Source: Edaphochlamys debaryana (Eukaryota; Chlorophyta; Chlorophyceae; Chlamydomonadales). Taken from it: DNA of 64,000 nucleotides. The notes beneath the pieces are model-generated. The model saw nothing but the letters and a program-made list of their open reading frames with translations, was not told the origin of the DNA and searched no databases. Below, piece by piece: positions 32,424 to 45,391 of this stretch. The first letter of the stretch is position 1. Every line of letters starts with the position of its first letter. Both the position numbers and the translations under genes were made by a program. The stretch is taken from contig JAEHOE010000002.1 in NCBI GenBank assembly GCA_016858145.1, forward strand, positions 1,798,001 to 1,862,000. The letters run 5' to 3'.

Positions 32424-35341
32424 CTACTGCTGCTGCTCCTCCACGAGCACCACGCCGGCCACCGGCGCCTGCGCCTGCTGCTGCGAGATCAGCTCCGGCT
32501 GCTGCTGCGCCGCCGGCTGCTGCGGCGGCGAGGGCGGCAGCGCGGACGTTCCGTTGGGCGGCGCCGGAATCGACACAGCCTGCTGCTGCGCCGAGACGTG
32601 CACGCCCCGCGACTGCTGCGAGGAGGCCGAGCTGGACTGCCCGTCGCTGTCCTTGCTGCCCTCCACCTTGACCGGCGTCTTAGACGGCGACACGCGGATG
32701 GGCAGCGAGCCTGCGGACGACACACAAGGCCCGGGGTTGTTCAGGGAAGAGCTTGCGGGCAAGTTCCGACACAGCCCATCTGCTCGAAGACAGACTGCCG
32801 CTTTGGCATGCCTCAAAACCCATTCCGCCTCCGTCATTTGCGCTAGGGCATCAGGCCAGGCGGCCCGCTCCCCGCCTCATCAGTTGCTCACCCAGCAGCG
32901 CCCCGCTGCAGTTGAGAGCGGCCAGAGCGCCCTCCGCGTGCTGGAACTGCGCATGGACAGCACGGGGCGGACAAGAGCATGCATGTTTGATAGGAGCGAA
33001 CAGGAGCTTACATGTTTGACAGGGGCGGACAAGAGCATACATGTTCACACAACCACAAGGGAGCAGGACAACAGCTCAGCGCCTGAATGCAAGCTCAGGC
33101 CCCCAAGCACTGGGGGTGAAGCCCGCTGTTGACGCCGCTGAGTACCCGCGTCGAGCCCGGCCGACCCACCTCCACGAACGCGATGCGCGTGGAGTGGGCG
33201 TAGTCCCCGAGCAGCCGGATGCGCGACACCTTGCCTGTGGGTCACCAAGGCAACAGCAGGGTACCAGTAAGCACGGGGTCAGCACCTCCTCCTACGGCCC
33301 CACGCCTTCCCCACGCCTTCCCAACTCACTCCCCATGGCCCCACCCCGCATTCACAGCCGCCGCACGGCGAAACCGGCCCCACCCACCGCACAGCGACTC
33401 GAAGAACGCCTTCACGTCGTTCTTGTCCACCTTCTTGTCAATGTTGGCGGCGTACACAGTGCGCGAGCACCGCTCCACCTCATCGGGCGAGCGGGGCATG
33501 AGCTCCTGGTTGACGGGCATTATGGCCGTCTTGGACGGCAGCACGCGCAGCGGCGAGCTGCCCAGCACGCTGCCGGTCTTCTCAAGGGCCTGCCGGTGGT
33601 GGGAGCAGGCGACGCGCTGGTGAGCGGAGTGGCTGTGAGGCTGGGGCGATCAAGGGATGCCGGGCCAGCCATGTGCAGTGCTGGTCGGGGGCCAGCCGGC
33701 CTACACGCAAAGTTCGTCACGCGTGACCCCACGTCAGCACCGCGTTGCAGTGAGCTGTAGCTGCAAGGTGGGCTGGCGCGTCAGGGGGGTCAAGGGGCCA
33801 GTCCGCTTTCCGAGCATGACCCATATCGCCGGCGCCAGTGCCAGCACCCCATGCCAGCCCAGGAGTCTTCACCCCAGTGGACTCCCCATGCATTGTAAGA
33901 GGCGAGGTGGGCCCACTTCAGGCAGCCCCAACCTAACCGCCCAGTCCAGCACTAGTAAACTGCAGGCCGAATTAGCATGGTGGGTGGGGTGGTGAGCTGT
34001 AGACCCACCTTGTGTGCGTACTCCACGTCCTGGAACTCGATGAACGCGAACCGCATGGCGCTGTTGGGGTCGCCGCAGATGCGGCAGTCAATGATCCGCC
34101 CGCAGTCCGAGAAAAACGCGGCCAGGTTCTCCTCCGTGAGCGAGCAGTCCTGTTGCGCGGGGGCGGGGAGGCGGGTGAGGCCCACAAGGTGTGCGGCTTG
34201 GCTAGCACGTGCTAGCAGGACGGTGCGGGTGAGATGGACAACAGGAACGAGCGACCGAGGCGTGGGCACAAGGGAGTTCACGGGTCTGGTCCGAAGGTTT
34301 CTTGGCAACAACTGCTATTAGTACGGCTGGTAGCGGCCCTGCCTCACCACGTAGGAGATGTACACGGTCCGCTTGATGTTGTCCTCCAGGCCCTTCTGGG
34401 GCCGCTTCTTCTTCTGCATCTGCCCCTGCCCCCGCCCGCCGCCTGGCTGCGGGCCACCGCCGCCCCGGCCAGCCTGCATGCACAAGGTAGTGGGCGGTGT
34501 CGTTTGCCAGTCAGTGATGCTTATGGTGCATTCATAAGCGCCGGAGGACAGGTAGGGAGGGGGCTTGTGAGGAGCAGAGCCAAGGCCGGGGTACCGTGGT
34601 GTCAGACCCCACCACGTTTCAAGTCCTAACCGTCAGAAACCGCCCGAGACTGCGAACCCGCATTTATACCACCCCGACTCACCCGGCCTTGTCTCCCTCG
34701 CCCCGGCTGCTGCATCGGGGGCCCCGGCTGGTAGTAGTACTGCGGCTGCACCTGCGATGGTCCTGCGATGCCCCCGCGAGGGCCGCCGAACGGGCCAGGG
34801 CTGTGCTGGCCGACGGGCGGGCCCCGCCCGCGAGATGCCCCCAGCTGTAGCTCGTTGAGTCGCTCCGCCAGGGCCGCTGCGATCAAAGTGCTTGCGTCAG
34901 ACCGTTGTATAGACTTACAGAGATGCTCGCGACACCGGCTTACCCGTCGCGTCCTCCTGCTGCATCAGGCCCATCCCGCCATACGACGTGTATCCACGCA
35001 GCTGATCAGCACCCGGAAGGACCGACATCGGCCCTGCGGGGCGGGGGAAAATTACTCCGGGACTGCGCCGGGTCCGAACCTCGCACACGACAGACGCACC
35101 TGGCGACGGGTAGCCCGCTTGATAGCCCATCTGAAGCACCATACCAGGCGGAATCATCCCGGGCCCGATCATCCCTGCAGGCGTGCTCAGGTCAACCGGG
35201 GCCGAGAGCCTCCAACCGCGGCCATCGCACTTGGGGACAAGCCGCTGCCGCTGCCAGTGCCTGTATCTGTATCCAATTACCTGGAGCATACGGTATAGGG
35301 ACGGGGACCCATCCCCCGGGGCTTTGCCCAGAATGCTGCAT
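32424..35341 (-). CDS. Two-RRM RNA-binding protein of the plant CID8-13 type, no PAM2 seen
   Basis: Ten exons on the minus strand: 35341-35281, 35174-35100, 35033-34944, 34876-34683, 34473-34348, 34149-34009, 33589-33388, 33234-33170, 32946-32892, 32710-32424; 1296 nt, 431 aa. A Gly/Pro/Met-rich N terminus (GMIGPGMIPPGMVLQMGYQ) precedes RRM1 (from about 174: RTVYISYV, CGDPNSAMRFAFIEF, LRVLPSKTAI) and RRM2 (from about 272: RTVYAANIDKKV, LLGDYAHSTRIAFVE, LPIRVSPSKTPV). The tail is Gln/Ala/Pro-rich. The paired LPSKTAI/SPSKTPV endings and CGDPNS in RNP1 are hallmarks of Arabidopsis CTC-interacting-domain proteins CID8-13, which bind poly(A)-binding protein through PAM2. A PAM2 motif (LNxxAxxFxP) is not visible here. 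Likely a cytoplasmic or nuclear mRNA-binding protein. Confidence 0.92.
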
Positions 35342-36225
35342 AATCGTGTTCGACTCGCCACGTCGTGTGCCTAGCGTTATTCCTTATGACCTGCTGATGC
35401 ACAGTCTTTTAGATCAGCTAGTCGACGTGTTTATTGCTGCCGAGGAGCATTCGGGCCAACTTTACATCGCCATCCGGCCCATGGCGCAGAATAGGAGGTC
35501 CTCTCACCCGCCCCCAAGCTCTCCGTTCAGAGCTGGCACCTCCCGCGCTTCACGCGAGCTGCCTAGACTAGAGGCACATCCTAACGCGGCAAGTGCCCCT
35601 TTTACACGTAATTGCTCGAGCACGCCGCGGAGCTCCTCCCACACCCCGTGTCCTGTGTTCCGGAGCAAGCTCGGCAGTTGAATAATGCACTCACTACACG
35701 CGGGACGTCGACGCCGGGGGCCGACAGCTGGAAGTCGCCGCACTCGAACGCGCACTGCCAAAACCCACGAGGGCCCACGCGTGGTCGCGTCCCGCGCATA
35801 CTCCGCCAACAGTGCTCGTGCTGGAGCGTGTCGGGCCGGGCACGTCTCGACGAGCGGTGCCGCGTATCGACGGGAGGTGAAGACGCTGTACTCACGAGTT
35901 ACAAGCGTGTTCAAGGGGGACGTATGCCTGCTGCCGAGACCCCTGACCCCTTCCTACGCCTCCCCACCTAACGCTACACAACGGGCCTAACTTGCTCGCG
36001 AACCTGGACCGCTCGCTTGACAGACCGGGCCCCGTTGCCAACTCCTCTTGCCTCACCCACGGCCATTCACACGCGCGCCTGTGCCACTAGCGCCACCCTG
36101 GCCGCCCTCTGGGCGTGACCTCGTGTCCGCGCATGGTCCCCGCTCTTAGGCACCCACTGCCGCTGAGGCCTGGGCGCTGATACTGCACACCTCCTGTCAC
36201 CTCACAGTCAACCCCCTCACAAGCT
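35342..36225. other. Region between RRM gene start and COG8 stop
   Basis: Both flanking genes are on the minus strand, so this holds the COG8 3'UTR and the RRM-gene promoter. A minus-strand TGTAA at 35899-35903 fits a COG8 3'UTR of about 325 nt. A Cys-rich minus-strand frame at 35602-35780 (FWQCAFECGDFQLSAPGVDV) is suggestive but lacks clear splice partners, so it is not called. Confidence 0.5.
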
Positions 36226-39200
36226 TCACATCTCCGCTATCAGCTGCCGCAGCAAGCCCGCGCTCGCCGAGCTGTCCACCTTGGCCGCGCTGGTGGAGAA
36301 GACGCGCGAGAAGGCGGCCACCAGGTACGGCAGCACGATGTCCAGCATGCAGCGCGTGGCGCTCTTGAACAGGGGCAGCTCGGTGGCGTTGAGGGCGTGC
36401 GTGTGCCGGTAGTGGACCAGGCTGCCCGCCGCGTGCTCCAGCGCTGTTTGGAGCAGCCTGGGGGCGGCGGTCGAGGACAGGGCGGAAGGTGACGACGCCG
36501 ACGGCGTCAGGGCGCGTGCGCAGTGCTAGCAGGTGTGGTGCAGGAGGATAGGTCCCCGTGTGTGCATGGCCCCGACTCCCGGGCTTGCAGCAAGGCGGTT
36601 TGTGCCTTTCCGTGCACCGGTTTGGCCCCGTGACTCACTGCGCCAGCGGCTTGGAGATGGAGAGCATGGCGCAGTGGCGCAGCTCGTTGAGGGCCGTGAG
36701 CACGCCGTTGACGTACACGGCCAGGGGCAGGTGCTCCATGATGACGTAGGGGGGGCCAGACTCGGGGTCGTCCGCGACAGCGCCGCCGGAGGAGCTGGTC
36801 GCGGCCAGCGCGTCGCCTGCCCCCGGCGCCCCGCCCTCGCCGCCCTCGGTGCCCTCCGCCGGTGCAGTCCCTGCGGTGCGTCAGGCATTGACCCGGTTAA
36901 GGCATCACATACTGAGCCCCCTTGTCCGCAACAGCACAAGCCCCAAGGTAGCATCAGGGCACAACACACAGGGCCAGTAGCATGCCCGTCGCTCACCGTC
37001 CGCTGCCGCTGCTGCTACTGCCGCCGACGCGGCGGCGGCGGCTGCCGACGCCGCCGACGCCTGCCGCTCCGTCCGCGTGCGGCCCATGATGGGCGCCGGC
37101 AGCGGCACCCACTTGTGCGACTCCAGGCGCAGGTTGAACCCGTCCACGGCTGTGGACAGGTGCGAGGCGAAGAGCTGCAGGCCGCACGCCTCGAACAGGG
37201 GCAGCAGCAGCGCCTGGAAGTCGAGGCCCACGCGGCTGAGGGAGGAGCCGCAGTACTGCAACAAGGGAAGGAGGGGGAACACGAGCTGAGGAGCAGCCCT
37301 CAGGTTGCATACGCTGTTGAGCCTGTTGTAGGCGTGGCTACAGGAGCAGGGGATCTTTGCAGCACAATTTCGCCAGCACGTGCAGCGCTAGGGAGGAACG
37401 CGAAGGGGTGCTCGACAAGGGCGGCTGCGCAAGGGCATGGCTTACCATGCAGTGCTCGATGACGGAGGCCAGGTTGCCGCCCTCTGTGATGTGCGGCAGG
37501 TGGCGCCGCAGCTGCTCCAGGTACAGGCTGACGCGGTGCTGCACCCACGAGTAGAGCATGGACGTCTCGCGCAGGTTGGGCCCCGCGGCGTCCTGGGGGA
37601 TGGAGGCAAGGGGCCGTCGGCGCTGGTGCGGCAAGCCAAGCTCTGGCCCCTGCTAGCCGCACAGCCAACGCGGCAACGTGACGCGTGCAGAAGCCCAAGC
37701 CCAGCTTAGAAGTGCCTGCGGGAGCCGTAGCCGGTGCCCTTGGTCTTGCCCCACGCGCGTAGAATAAGAGCTATTGCCTGGGCGCGGCCCAGCCGAACCT
37801 GCCAGGCCGTCAGGTCAAGCCACAGCCACCCTTCGGCCCAGCAGCCCACCCACCATGCCCAGCCCCGCGCCCGTGGCCGGTACGGCAGTGTCGAAGAAGA
37901 TAGCCCTGTACTGCATCACGGCGTCGAAGAGGTGCAGGCGGTGCACGTCCGTTAGGTGCTTGACGTACTCGTACGAATCCGCATCGTCCAGGTCCGCCAC
38001 GAGATTCGAGATCCACTCGTCGCGGCACGCCAGGAACTGCAGGCGCAGCTCTGCCTCCGAGAAGGCGCCGATGCGGCGGAGGTAGCCCATGACCCGCAGG
38101 CACTCGGGCAGCTGGATGTTGGTGCGCAGGCGGCCCAGCAGCTGCTGCAGCATCGAGTGCCCCACCTCGGCCACCTGCGGGGTCGGGCGCCATGCGGTTG
38201 GACAGGGGCCAACAGCGTTCAGCATGCAAGGGCCTGTGTTTGGGGCCGGCCTGCGTACCTCATACCACGCGGGCATTGCATGCTCATCCCGTGGCCTAAA
38301 CTGCTCTCCCCATTGCTTTACTCGAGCTCAATCTCTGCTGCGACTGCTCCTGCTGATCCTGCTCCTGCACCCCGCTGTCCCTTCTTTACTTACTCTATCC
38401 ACCGCTTGTCCCCAGTTCAACCTCTGCTACGACTGCTGCCACCACATCCGCTGTCCCTGCGTGGCTACCTGCTGCCCGATGCTACGTTCCATACCCGCTT
38501 GGTTCCACACGTCCCCTGAACAGCCAAGCGTTCTCTCCCGCTCCATACCCCGCCAGCCCCGTCCGCATCCACTGCCAAGCCTGCTGCCGCTGTTTCCCCT
38601 GCCACCGCCCCCCTCCCTACGCCCCCGCCCCCGCACCTGGCGCAGCAGCAGCTTGACGACCGGCACGTCCGGGTGCAGCAGGCCCACGCGGCTGACGAAG
38701 GACTGCAGGTCCAGCGCCTCGTCGTACACGCCGTTGCGCACGCACGTGTCCATCAGCTGCGGCACCTCCAGCAGCTCCATGAGGGTGGACTGGTTGCCTG
38801 CGCGGAGCACAGCAGGGCGCGGGGCGCCGCACGCACAGCACGCGTTCGATACGGGTATGTTGTGAACGAGGTTTGCTGGAAGGGCCAGGGCCTGAGACAC
38901 GAGGAGGGCGGCGACTGCATGGGCTGTAGGTATGTGGCATTTGCAGGCCCAAGCCTCGAGGGCTCGGGCTTGTGCTTGGCGGGCACCGAAGGCGGTTCGC
39001 TGCTCCGGGGGCCGCTCCCCGGTCGGAGCTTGGTGGGAACCAGCACCCACCTGCCAGCTGCTTGTTGTGCGCGTACTGCTCCTGCACAGCTGCCGAGTTG
39101 GTTGCGAAGGCCTCGCAGGCTGACGCCAGCTCCGGAGTGGCCTGCGGGCGGTGAGGGTGCACGCTGAGGCCTGGACGTCGGCACCCTCCCGTCCCCACCG

Positions 39201-39689
39201 TCTTCACACAGTCCTCCACAGCGTTCCAACCCAGTTGAGAAAGGCCCCAGGCTCCAGCGCACACCTGGAGCAGCGAGTCGAGGTGCTCGCATACTGCGGA
39301 CAGCTCGTTGCTGATGCTGGTCAGGCAGTTGGCCGCGTCCAGGAATGCCGTGTACTGGGATACAGCCGTGGTCTGCAGGTTGCGCTCTAGCTGCTCCTTC
39401 TCCACCTTGAGCACCTCCGGCTCCTGCTCAGAGGCCCAGGCATGCGTGCAGCGTGTCAGCGGGGCTAGGGGTCCCCGTGGGGGTGGCATGGGCGGGCACA
39501 CGCGCGTGGTCGGGCCGAGTGTTGCGCGCGGGTGCGCACCTTGCGGAGCCGGTCCAGGCTGTAGGAGAGCAGCTCCGACATGTACATATTGCTTGCTGCA
39601 TCGCGAGGTGCTGCCGGGGCCGGGTTCATGGCCTTTTGCGAGGTCCTGGCCCCGGTCGAGAACGACCGAGCAGAAGCAGCTTCTGCCAT
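36226..39689 (-). CDS. COG8: Conserved oligomeric Golgi complex subunit 8 (COG8/Dor1)
   Basis: Nine exons on the minus strand: 39689-39540, 39423-39265, 39141-39051, 38797-38637, 38174-37854, 37592-37446, 37255-36997, 36870-36639, 36457-36226; 1752 nt, 583 aa, the usual COG8 length. COG8 belongs to lobe B of the COG tether, which captures vesicles for retrograde intra-Golgi traffic. Seen: [93 protein letters not shown] and the [11 protein letters not shown] segment, matching plant and animal Dor1 order. Between exons 7 and 8 is an Ala-rich then Gly/Glu-rich insert (about 365-410) not typical of plant COG8. The start ATG gives a short Ala/Ser-rich leader before YMSELL. It is head-to-head with the RHD3-like gene. 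Confidence 0.93.
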
Positions 39690-39994
39690 CGCTTCAGGCT
39701 TCTGCTACGCTGCGGCAGCAGCGGGCCTAAGAGGAGTGCATCGCGCAACTTGTTGCGACCTGGCAGTGATCGAACTGTGCTAGCAACGCGCGGGCTAGGG
39801 CGTGTGTTGTGTTCAAACTGAGCTCGGCTAAGGATTGGCCGGACACCGTGTGCCCAGGTCCCCGTGTGCGCGGTGCAACTGCATCGGACCTGGGTTCGCT
39901 CCCATCCTGGCCCCCTCCCCCGGCCAAAACGGCCCTCACCCCCGCCCCCACACTCGGCTTCCCCCTTCCGGTCTATGCCCCGCCTTACTGCACA
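39690..39994. promoter_or_regulatory. Bidirectional promoter region, COG8 (-) / RHD3-like (+)
   Basis: 305 bp between divergent ATGs. It is C-rich just upstream of the RHD3-like start (CCCCCTCCCC near 39912). No TATA element identified. Confidence 0.6.
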
Positions 39995-42900
39995 ATGGCT
40001 GAGATAGTACAAGTGATCAACGGGGACGGCCAGTTCGAGGATGGGGCCGTGCAGCAGTTCGTCGAGCAGAATGGTATCGCTTACGCTAAGACGAACTACC
40101 AAGTTGTCGCAATCATGGGCCCGCAGAGCTCGGGCAAGAGCACGCTGCTGAACTACGTGGTGCGCTTGACGCGGGAAGGCTGTCGCTGCTGCAGCAGGAG
40201 CTGCGTTGGCCGGGCCTGAGTATCGAACGCTTCCGTGCGCGCAGTTCGGCACAAGCTTTACGATGATGGACGCGATGGTGGGGCGGGGGCAGACGACCAA
40301 GGGCATCTGGATGTCGAAGTCGCCCAAGGTGGAGGAGACGTCCGTGCTGGTGATGGACCTGGAGGGCAGTGACGGGAGGGAGCGGGGCGAGGATGATACC
40401 AACTTCGAGCGGCAGAGCGCGCTCTTTGCGCTGGCGGTGGCGGATGTCCTCCTCGTCAACATTTGGTGTCACGACATCGGCCGTGAGCACGGCTCCGGCA
40501 AGCCCCTCCTCAAGACCATCTTCCAGGCGGGTTGGCAGGGTGCCCTAGCTGGACAAGGGGTAGAGAGAAGGGGCCCCGGGTATGGGAGAGGCCCGCACAG
40601 GCCCACCCGCCAGCCGTGCCACAGCGGATCCCGCCAACACCCGCGCCGCCTCACCCTTGGGGACCATGACCCGTACAGGTCAACCTGAAGCTGTTTGCCC
40701 CGGAGCCAGACCGCAAGCGCACCGTGCTGCTGTTTGTGATTCGCGATAAGACCAAGACGCCGCTGCCCAAGCTGGTGGAGGTGTTGGAGGCGGACCTAGA
40801 CCGCATGTGGGACTCCATCACAAAGCCCGCTGCTTACGCTGGCTCCAAGCTGACCGACTTCTTCGAGGTCAGTAGGAAGTGGCTTCGGGAAGGAGATACC
40901 TGACAAAGATGTGGTTATGACGCTGGGTTGCCTGCTTATGTTACCGTTACCCGACCGAACCTTGGGACCGGGACGCAGCAACCGATTGCCGAGGCGCCCC
41001 CTTTTCGTCGCCATCGCTTGGTCATGCTCCCTGCTTCCGGACAGGTCCAGTACGCTGCGCTGTCGCACTTCGAGGAGCGGCAGGAGGATTTCCAGGCCGA
41101 CGCGGTGCACTTGCGCCGCCGCTTCTCGCCGGACTGTGAGCAGGGTTTCGACCCGGCAGCTGGGCCCCCTTGCCCGCCCTTGCCGCCCCCCCCCCTTGCT
41201 TCGGGCTGTCTTCCGCGTTGCCCCCCTGCAAGCAGCCAGCTGCCCTGTTCTTTTTCTGTCCTCTGCTCGCAGCTGACGAGACGCTGATCCGCGGCTATGA
41301 GAAGCTGCCCGGAGACTCCTTCGCGCTGAGCATTAACAACATATGGCAGGTCATCCGCTCGCAGAAGGACCTGAACCTGCCCGCCCACAAGGTGGGGTGG
41401 GGACCGCACCAACTTCAAGCCTGAAGCCGGCTTCCAGCGGACAGCCCTTGCCCCAGCCACGCCTCCCCAAACAGCTTTGGCACACGCGCGCCGGGTGCTT
41501 CAGCACTTCCAATCGTACCGTCGTTTGCCCCCACCCCTGGTAAACGCTCGTTATCCTTGCTTCCTGATGCCTGCGACTCCCTCCAGGTCATGGTGGCCAA
41601 CATCCGGTGCCAGGAGATCCTTGAGGACCAGCTGCGGGCCTTTGCCGCGGACCAGGCCTGGGTGGGGCTGCAGCAGGCGTGCGGCGAGGGCGCGGTGGAG
41701 GGCTTCGGCGCGCAGGCGGCCAGCCTCATGGACAGCTGCGTCAAGGGGTGAGCGCGGGCGGCTGGTCCGGGACTGCGGATGCGGTGAGGGAAGTGGGGAT
41801 GCGGTGAGGGGAGTGGGGATGGGGTGAGGGGAGTGGGTATGCGGTGAGGGGAGGGGCGATGGGGTGAGGGCGGCGAGGGCCTGAGGCAGTACGCACGGTA
41901 CGGGTTGCTTGCATGACAGCACCTTCGCCGTGCCGTACGCCTGTCGTACAGGTACGAGTCCGAGGCGGTGTACTTCGACGCGCACGTGCGCGAGGCCAAG
42001 TACGAGGAGCTGGAGAGGCGGCTGCTGGCGGCGCTGCAGCCCGTATACCAGGCGCAGGTGGCGGCGCAGCAGGCGGCGGTGCTCTTGTCCTTCGACAAGG
42101 ACCTCAAGCTGGCCACCCTGCCGGCCGAGGCTGGCGGCAGCGGCACGGGCGACTTTGTGGCCGCGGCGGCGGCGTGCCGCGCGACTGCGGTAAAGAGCTT
42201 CGCCACGGCGTTCGCCAAGCACCTGCGCATCGACGGTGGGTTGACCGGGCGGGACCCGGGCCTGGGCGGGTGTGCAGGCCACTGATGACGGTTGGGGCCG
42301 CTGCCCCGCGCGCCCCCCGAGTCAGCGACACTTACCGAGCTGCAGCAGGCCAGGCCCTGCTAACGGAGTCTGGGGCCCTGGGCCGGGCATGGAGCCTCGG
42401 ACGCTAGCGAAGCCCCAAACGCTTAAGCCACACCCACATCACACCTCCGGGGTCTCGCTGGGCTTCCTACTTGCTTACGGTTTCCTCGTTGCCAAACCCA
42501 CTTCAAATGTTGCCCTGTTCATGCGTTGCAACTCAATGCAAAACCGCAGGCACGCCCTGGGACGGCGCCGAGGAGATGGCGGCTCTGGAGGCGGAGCTCG
42601 ACTCGCGCGTGGCCACCCTGCGCTCGGAGCGCATCGCGTCGGCGCGCAGCAAGGAGGAGCGGGGCATGGCCTCGCGGCTGAGCGGGCCCGTGCTGGGGCT
42701 GCTCGAGGTGTGCGCGCCGGGTATGTGGCCGCGGCTGCACGCCGCCTGCCGGGACGCGGCGGCGCTGGCGGACAAGAACCTCAAGCAGGTGGGGGCAGCG
42801 GCAGGAGGGTCCGGGGGCAGGAGGGGCTGAGGCGGGGCATTGTTGCACGGCATGTTGGGCGGTAGGGAGGGGGGATGGGCTTGCAGCCTTTCAGGTGGGC

Positions 42901-45391
42901 GCAAGTGGCAGGAGGGTTGGGGCGGGCGCCCGGCGAGGGGCCGGAACTTGTGTTCCCAATCCCAGCAGCACTTGCATCATTGCTCGCCCTGAACCACCCG
43001 CTCGTGATGCCCCGCAGGCGCTGCAGGGCCTGGGCCTGAGCGGCGAGGAGGCGGGCGCTCTGTCGCAGCAGCTGCGTGACAAAGCCACCGCCTGCATGGA
43101 GGGGCACGTGCGCGAGGCAGCGCTGACGCGGCTCAGCCGGATGAAGGACAGGCGAGCCGGGCCGCCAAGAGAGTGCCGTTGGGGGGACGGGAGCAAGCAC
43201 GCAGGACCGAGCCAGGGCTGCGGCCGGCGGTTTCCTGTAATGCGGGGCCAGCTAAGCCACTCCAGGAGGACCCCTCGGCCTCGATCCCTTCACCCCGCAA
43301 CTTCCCAGGCCGGGCCGCTCGCCTAGCCCAAGGACATTCAGAGGCGTATGTCGCTCTCCGCCTCGGCCCCTGTCCCGCAACCCCTCACCCAGCAGGCTCC
43401 AGGGGGTCTTCACCATGGGTCGTATTTTAGCTTTCCCTCGGCCCCTGTCCCCCACTCCACCCCCCTCTCCCCCAGGTTCCAGGAGGTTTTCTCCATGGAC
43501 GACAAGAAAGCGCCGCGCATGTGGGGCACACGGGACGACATCCCCTCCATCGCCGCCAACGCACGGCTGGCGGCGGCCAGCGTGCTCTCGCAGCTGGCGG
43601 TCATGCGCCCCGCGGACGCCCCCGCCTCCAGCCAGGGTGAGGGGCTGGGGACTTCACAGCACCGCATTGCAAGAGCAAGGAGCCGGCGTGGGCATTGCCT
43701 ACAAGGAGGGGGGTGCGGGGCGGGGCGGGGGCAAGGGCCACCGGCAGCTGCAGGAGGAAGGGCGACGCCCGGGCCTAAGGGCCGCGGTGCTATGTTCACA
43801 CAGCCGCACCGCCCACCCGCAGCGCTGCCACAACGATCCCGTCTTCCCGCAGGAGACCCCGTCGAGGCGGCGGTGATGCAGCTCGCACGCTCCGCCCCCG
43901 CCACCCCGGCGTCCGCGGACGGCGCCGCAAACGGCGGCGAGGCGAGCTCCTCCTCCACCTCGGACGCAGCCTCCGCCTCCGCCTCGTCCGCAACCGCCTC
44001 TGCGTCTGCCTCGGCGGTTGACGTACTCAGCGCCGCCACGTGGCCCGGTGCGGACGAGTCGCAGGTGCTGCTGCACCCGCACGACGTCCGTACGACGTGG
44101 CGCGAGTTCATGTCGTACAGCAACGTGCTCGTACAGCAGGCGCTGTCGGCGCAGCAGGCCAACCGCCTCGCCAACAACCGCATGCCGCCGCTGTGGGCCC
44201 TGGCGGGCCTTCTGGTGCTGGGGTGGAATGAGGCCATGTTCTTCCTGTTCAACCCGCTGTGGCTCATGTTCGGCGCGGTGATCATCCTCTTCCTGCGGAG
44301 GTGCGTTTCGGGTCTCAGTTGCGAGTCCGCAAGAGGGCAAGAGGCTACAAGTTCGGGCCGCTACTGAGCCGGCTCGTGCACGTGCACGCCCCTCGTGGCC
44401 GTGCGCTCGTCTCTGGGTTATGCCTCCGCCTGCGCTACCCACCTGCCCCGGCCTCGTGCCGCCGTATGCCCCCTCCCCGGCCCCCCCCTCCGCCCTCATG
44501 CCACCGCGTGCCCCTTCCCCCTCCACCCTCAACTCGAAAGTACCCGTAACGCCTTCCCGCCCCCCGCGACCCGCCCCCCGCAACCCGCCCCCCGCCCCGC
44601 CGCTAGCTGCCGCTCCCTCTCTGCCGTCGCTCTCCACTTCGTCCAACATCATTCGCCCTCCCCCCCTACCCCTACCCCTACCCCTGCCCCTTCCCCCCAG
44701 CCTGTACGTGGAGCTGGACGTGGAGCGGGAGATGGCCAGCGGAGCGCTGCCGGGGGCGCTCAAGCTCTCACACAAGTTCGTGCCTGCCGTCAAGAACGTG
44801 AGCAAGGGGGGCAGCTGCGGAGCTGCGATGGGACCGCAGTCCAGAGGTCGTGGTTTGCAAGCAGCTCGCGTGTGGGCTCGGGCTTGGGCGCGCAGGGAAG
44901 GGATTGTTGGGAGGCGTGCCCGCTGCAATGGGGTCCCAGTTCGTAAGGTGCAAGCATGGGAACGGGGCGCGAGGGCCGGTGCTTTGGGGCGGATTAGCCA
45001 CTAGCCATTAGCCACGGCATCCGGGCGACCTGCAACAGCGCTGCTGGGGTCGGGGGACCGTGCGGTGACGGCATGGGTTGTGTCCTCCTTGTCTTTCCGT
45101 GCAGGTTCTGCGAAAAACGGGGGAGTCTGTGCAGGAGATGGCTGCCTCCATGAAGGAGACCGCCGAGGCCAAGGCGGCCGAGGGGCGGGCAGCGGGTGGC
45201 GTGGAGCTGACCCGTCGATCCACCTCGGGTGAGAGCGGGGAAACTCGGCCTGGTTTGGCCCATGTCCGCGCAGATCTTGCAGAGCTCCTTGCTTGATGTG
45301 CGTTGCGCTCTTCAGGTGCTCACCGTGTGCTGTTGCTGCACCCCCATGACCCGCAGGCTCCCAGCACGCAGAGAGCAAGAAGCACCAGTAA
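39995..45391 (+). CDS. RHD3: RHD3/Sey1-type ER membrane-fusion dynamin-like GTPase
   Basis: Fourteen exons: 39995-40159, 40245-40526, 40679-40867, 41045-41135, 41273-41391, 41587-41747, 41952-42235, 42550-42788, 43018-43151, 43476-43636, 43853-44300, 44701-44797, 45105-45228, 45357-45391; 2529 nt, 842 aa. It would fuse ER tubules by GTP-dependent trans-dimerisation. Seen: P-loop GPQSSGKST (42-50), switch-[12 protein letters not shown] (93-102), RDKT (171-174) as G4, a long helical middle domain, then two closely spaced membrane segments ([14 protein letters not shown] and [14 protein letters not shown], about 720-757) and an amphipathic tail. A Ser/Ala-rich insert (about 625-670) lies before the WREF motif and membrane hairpin. 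Introns 2 and 9 must use GC donors (GCGGGT, GCGAGC) to keep the conserved IFQ|VNLKLF and MKD-R-FQEVF joins. TGTAA at 45704-45708 suggests a 317-nt 3'UTR. Confidence 0.95.
41778..41872. repeat. Intronic minisatellite, about 21-bp unit
   Basis: Units of the type GCGGTGAGGGGAGTGGGGAT recur four to five times with small changes in intron 6 of the RHD3-like gene. Confidence 0.85.

Noticed and set aside
35504..35914. Minus-strand Cys-rich open frames between COG8 and the RRM gene
   Set aside because: Suggestive peptide only; no start codon and splice chain could be built, and a COG8 poly(A) signal falls in the interval.
43699..44928. Minus-strand 409-aa open frame
   Set aside because: Antisense to RHD3-like exons 11-12, low complexity, no supporting splice sites or motifs.
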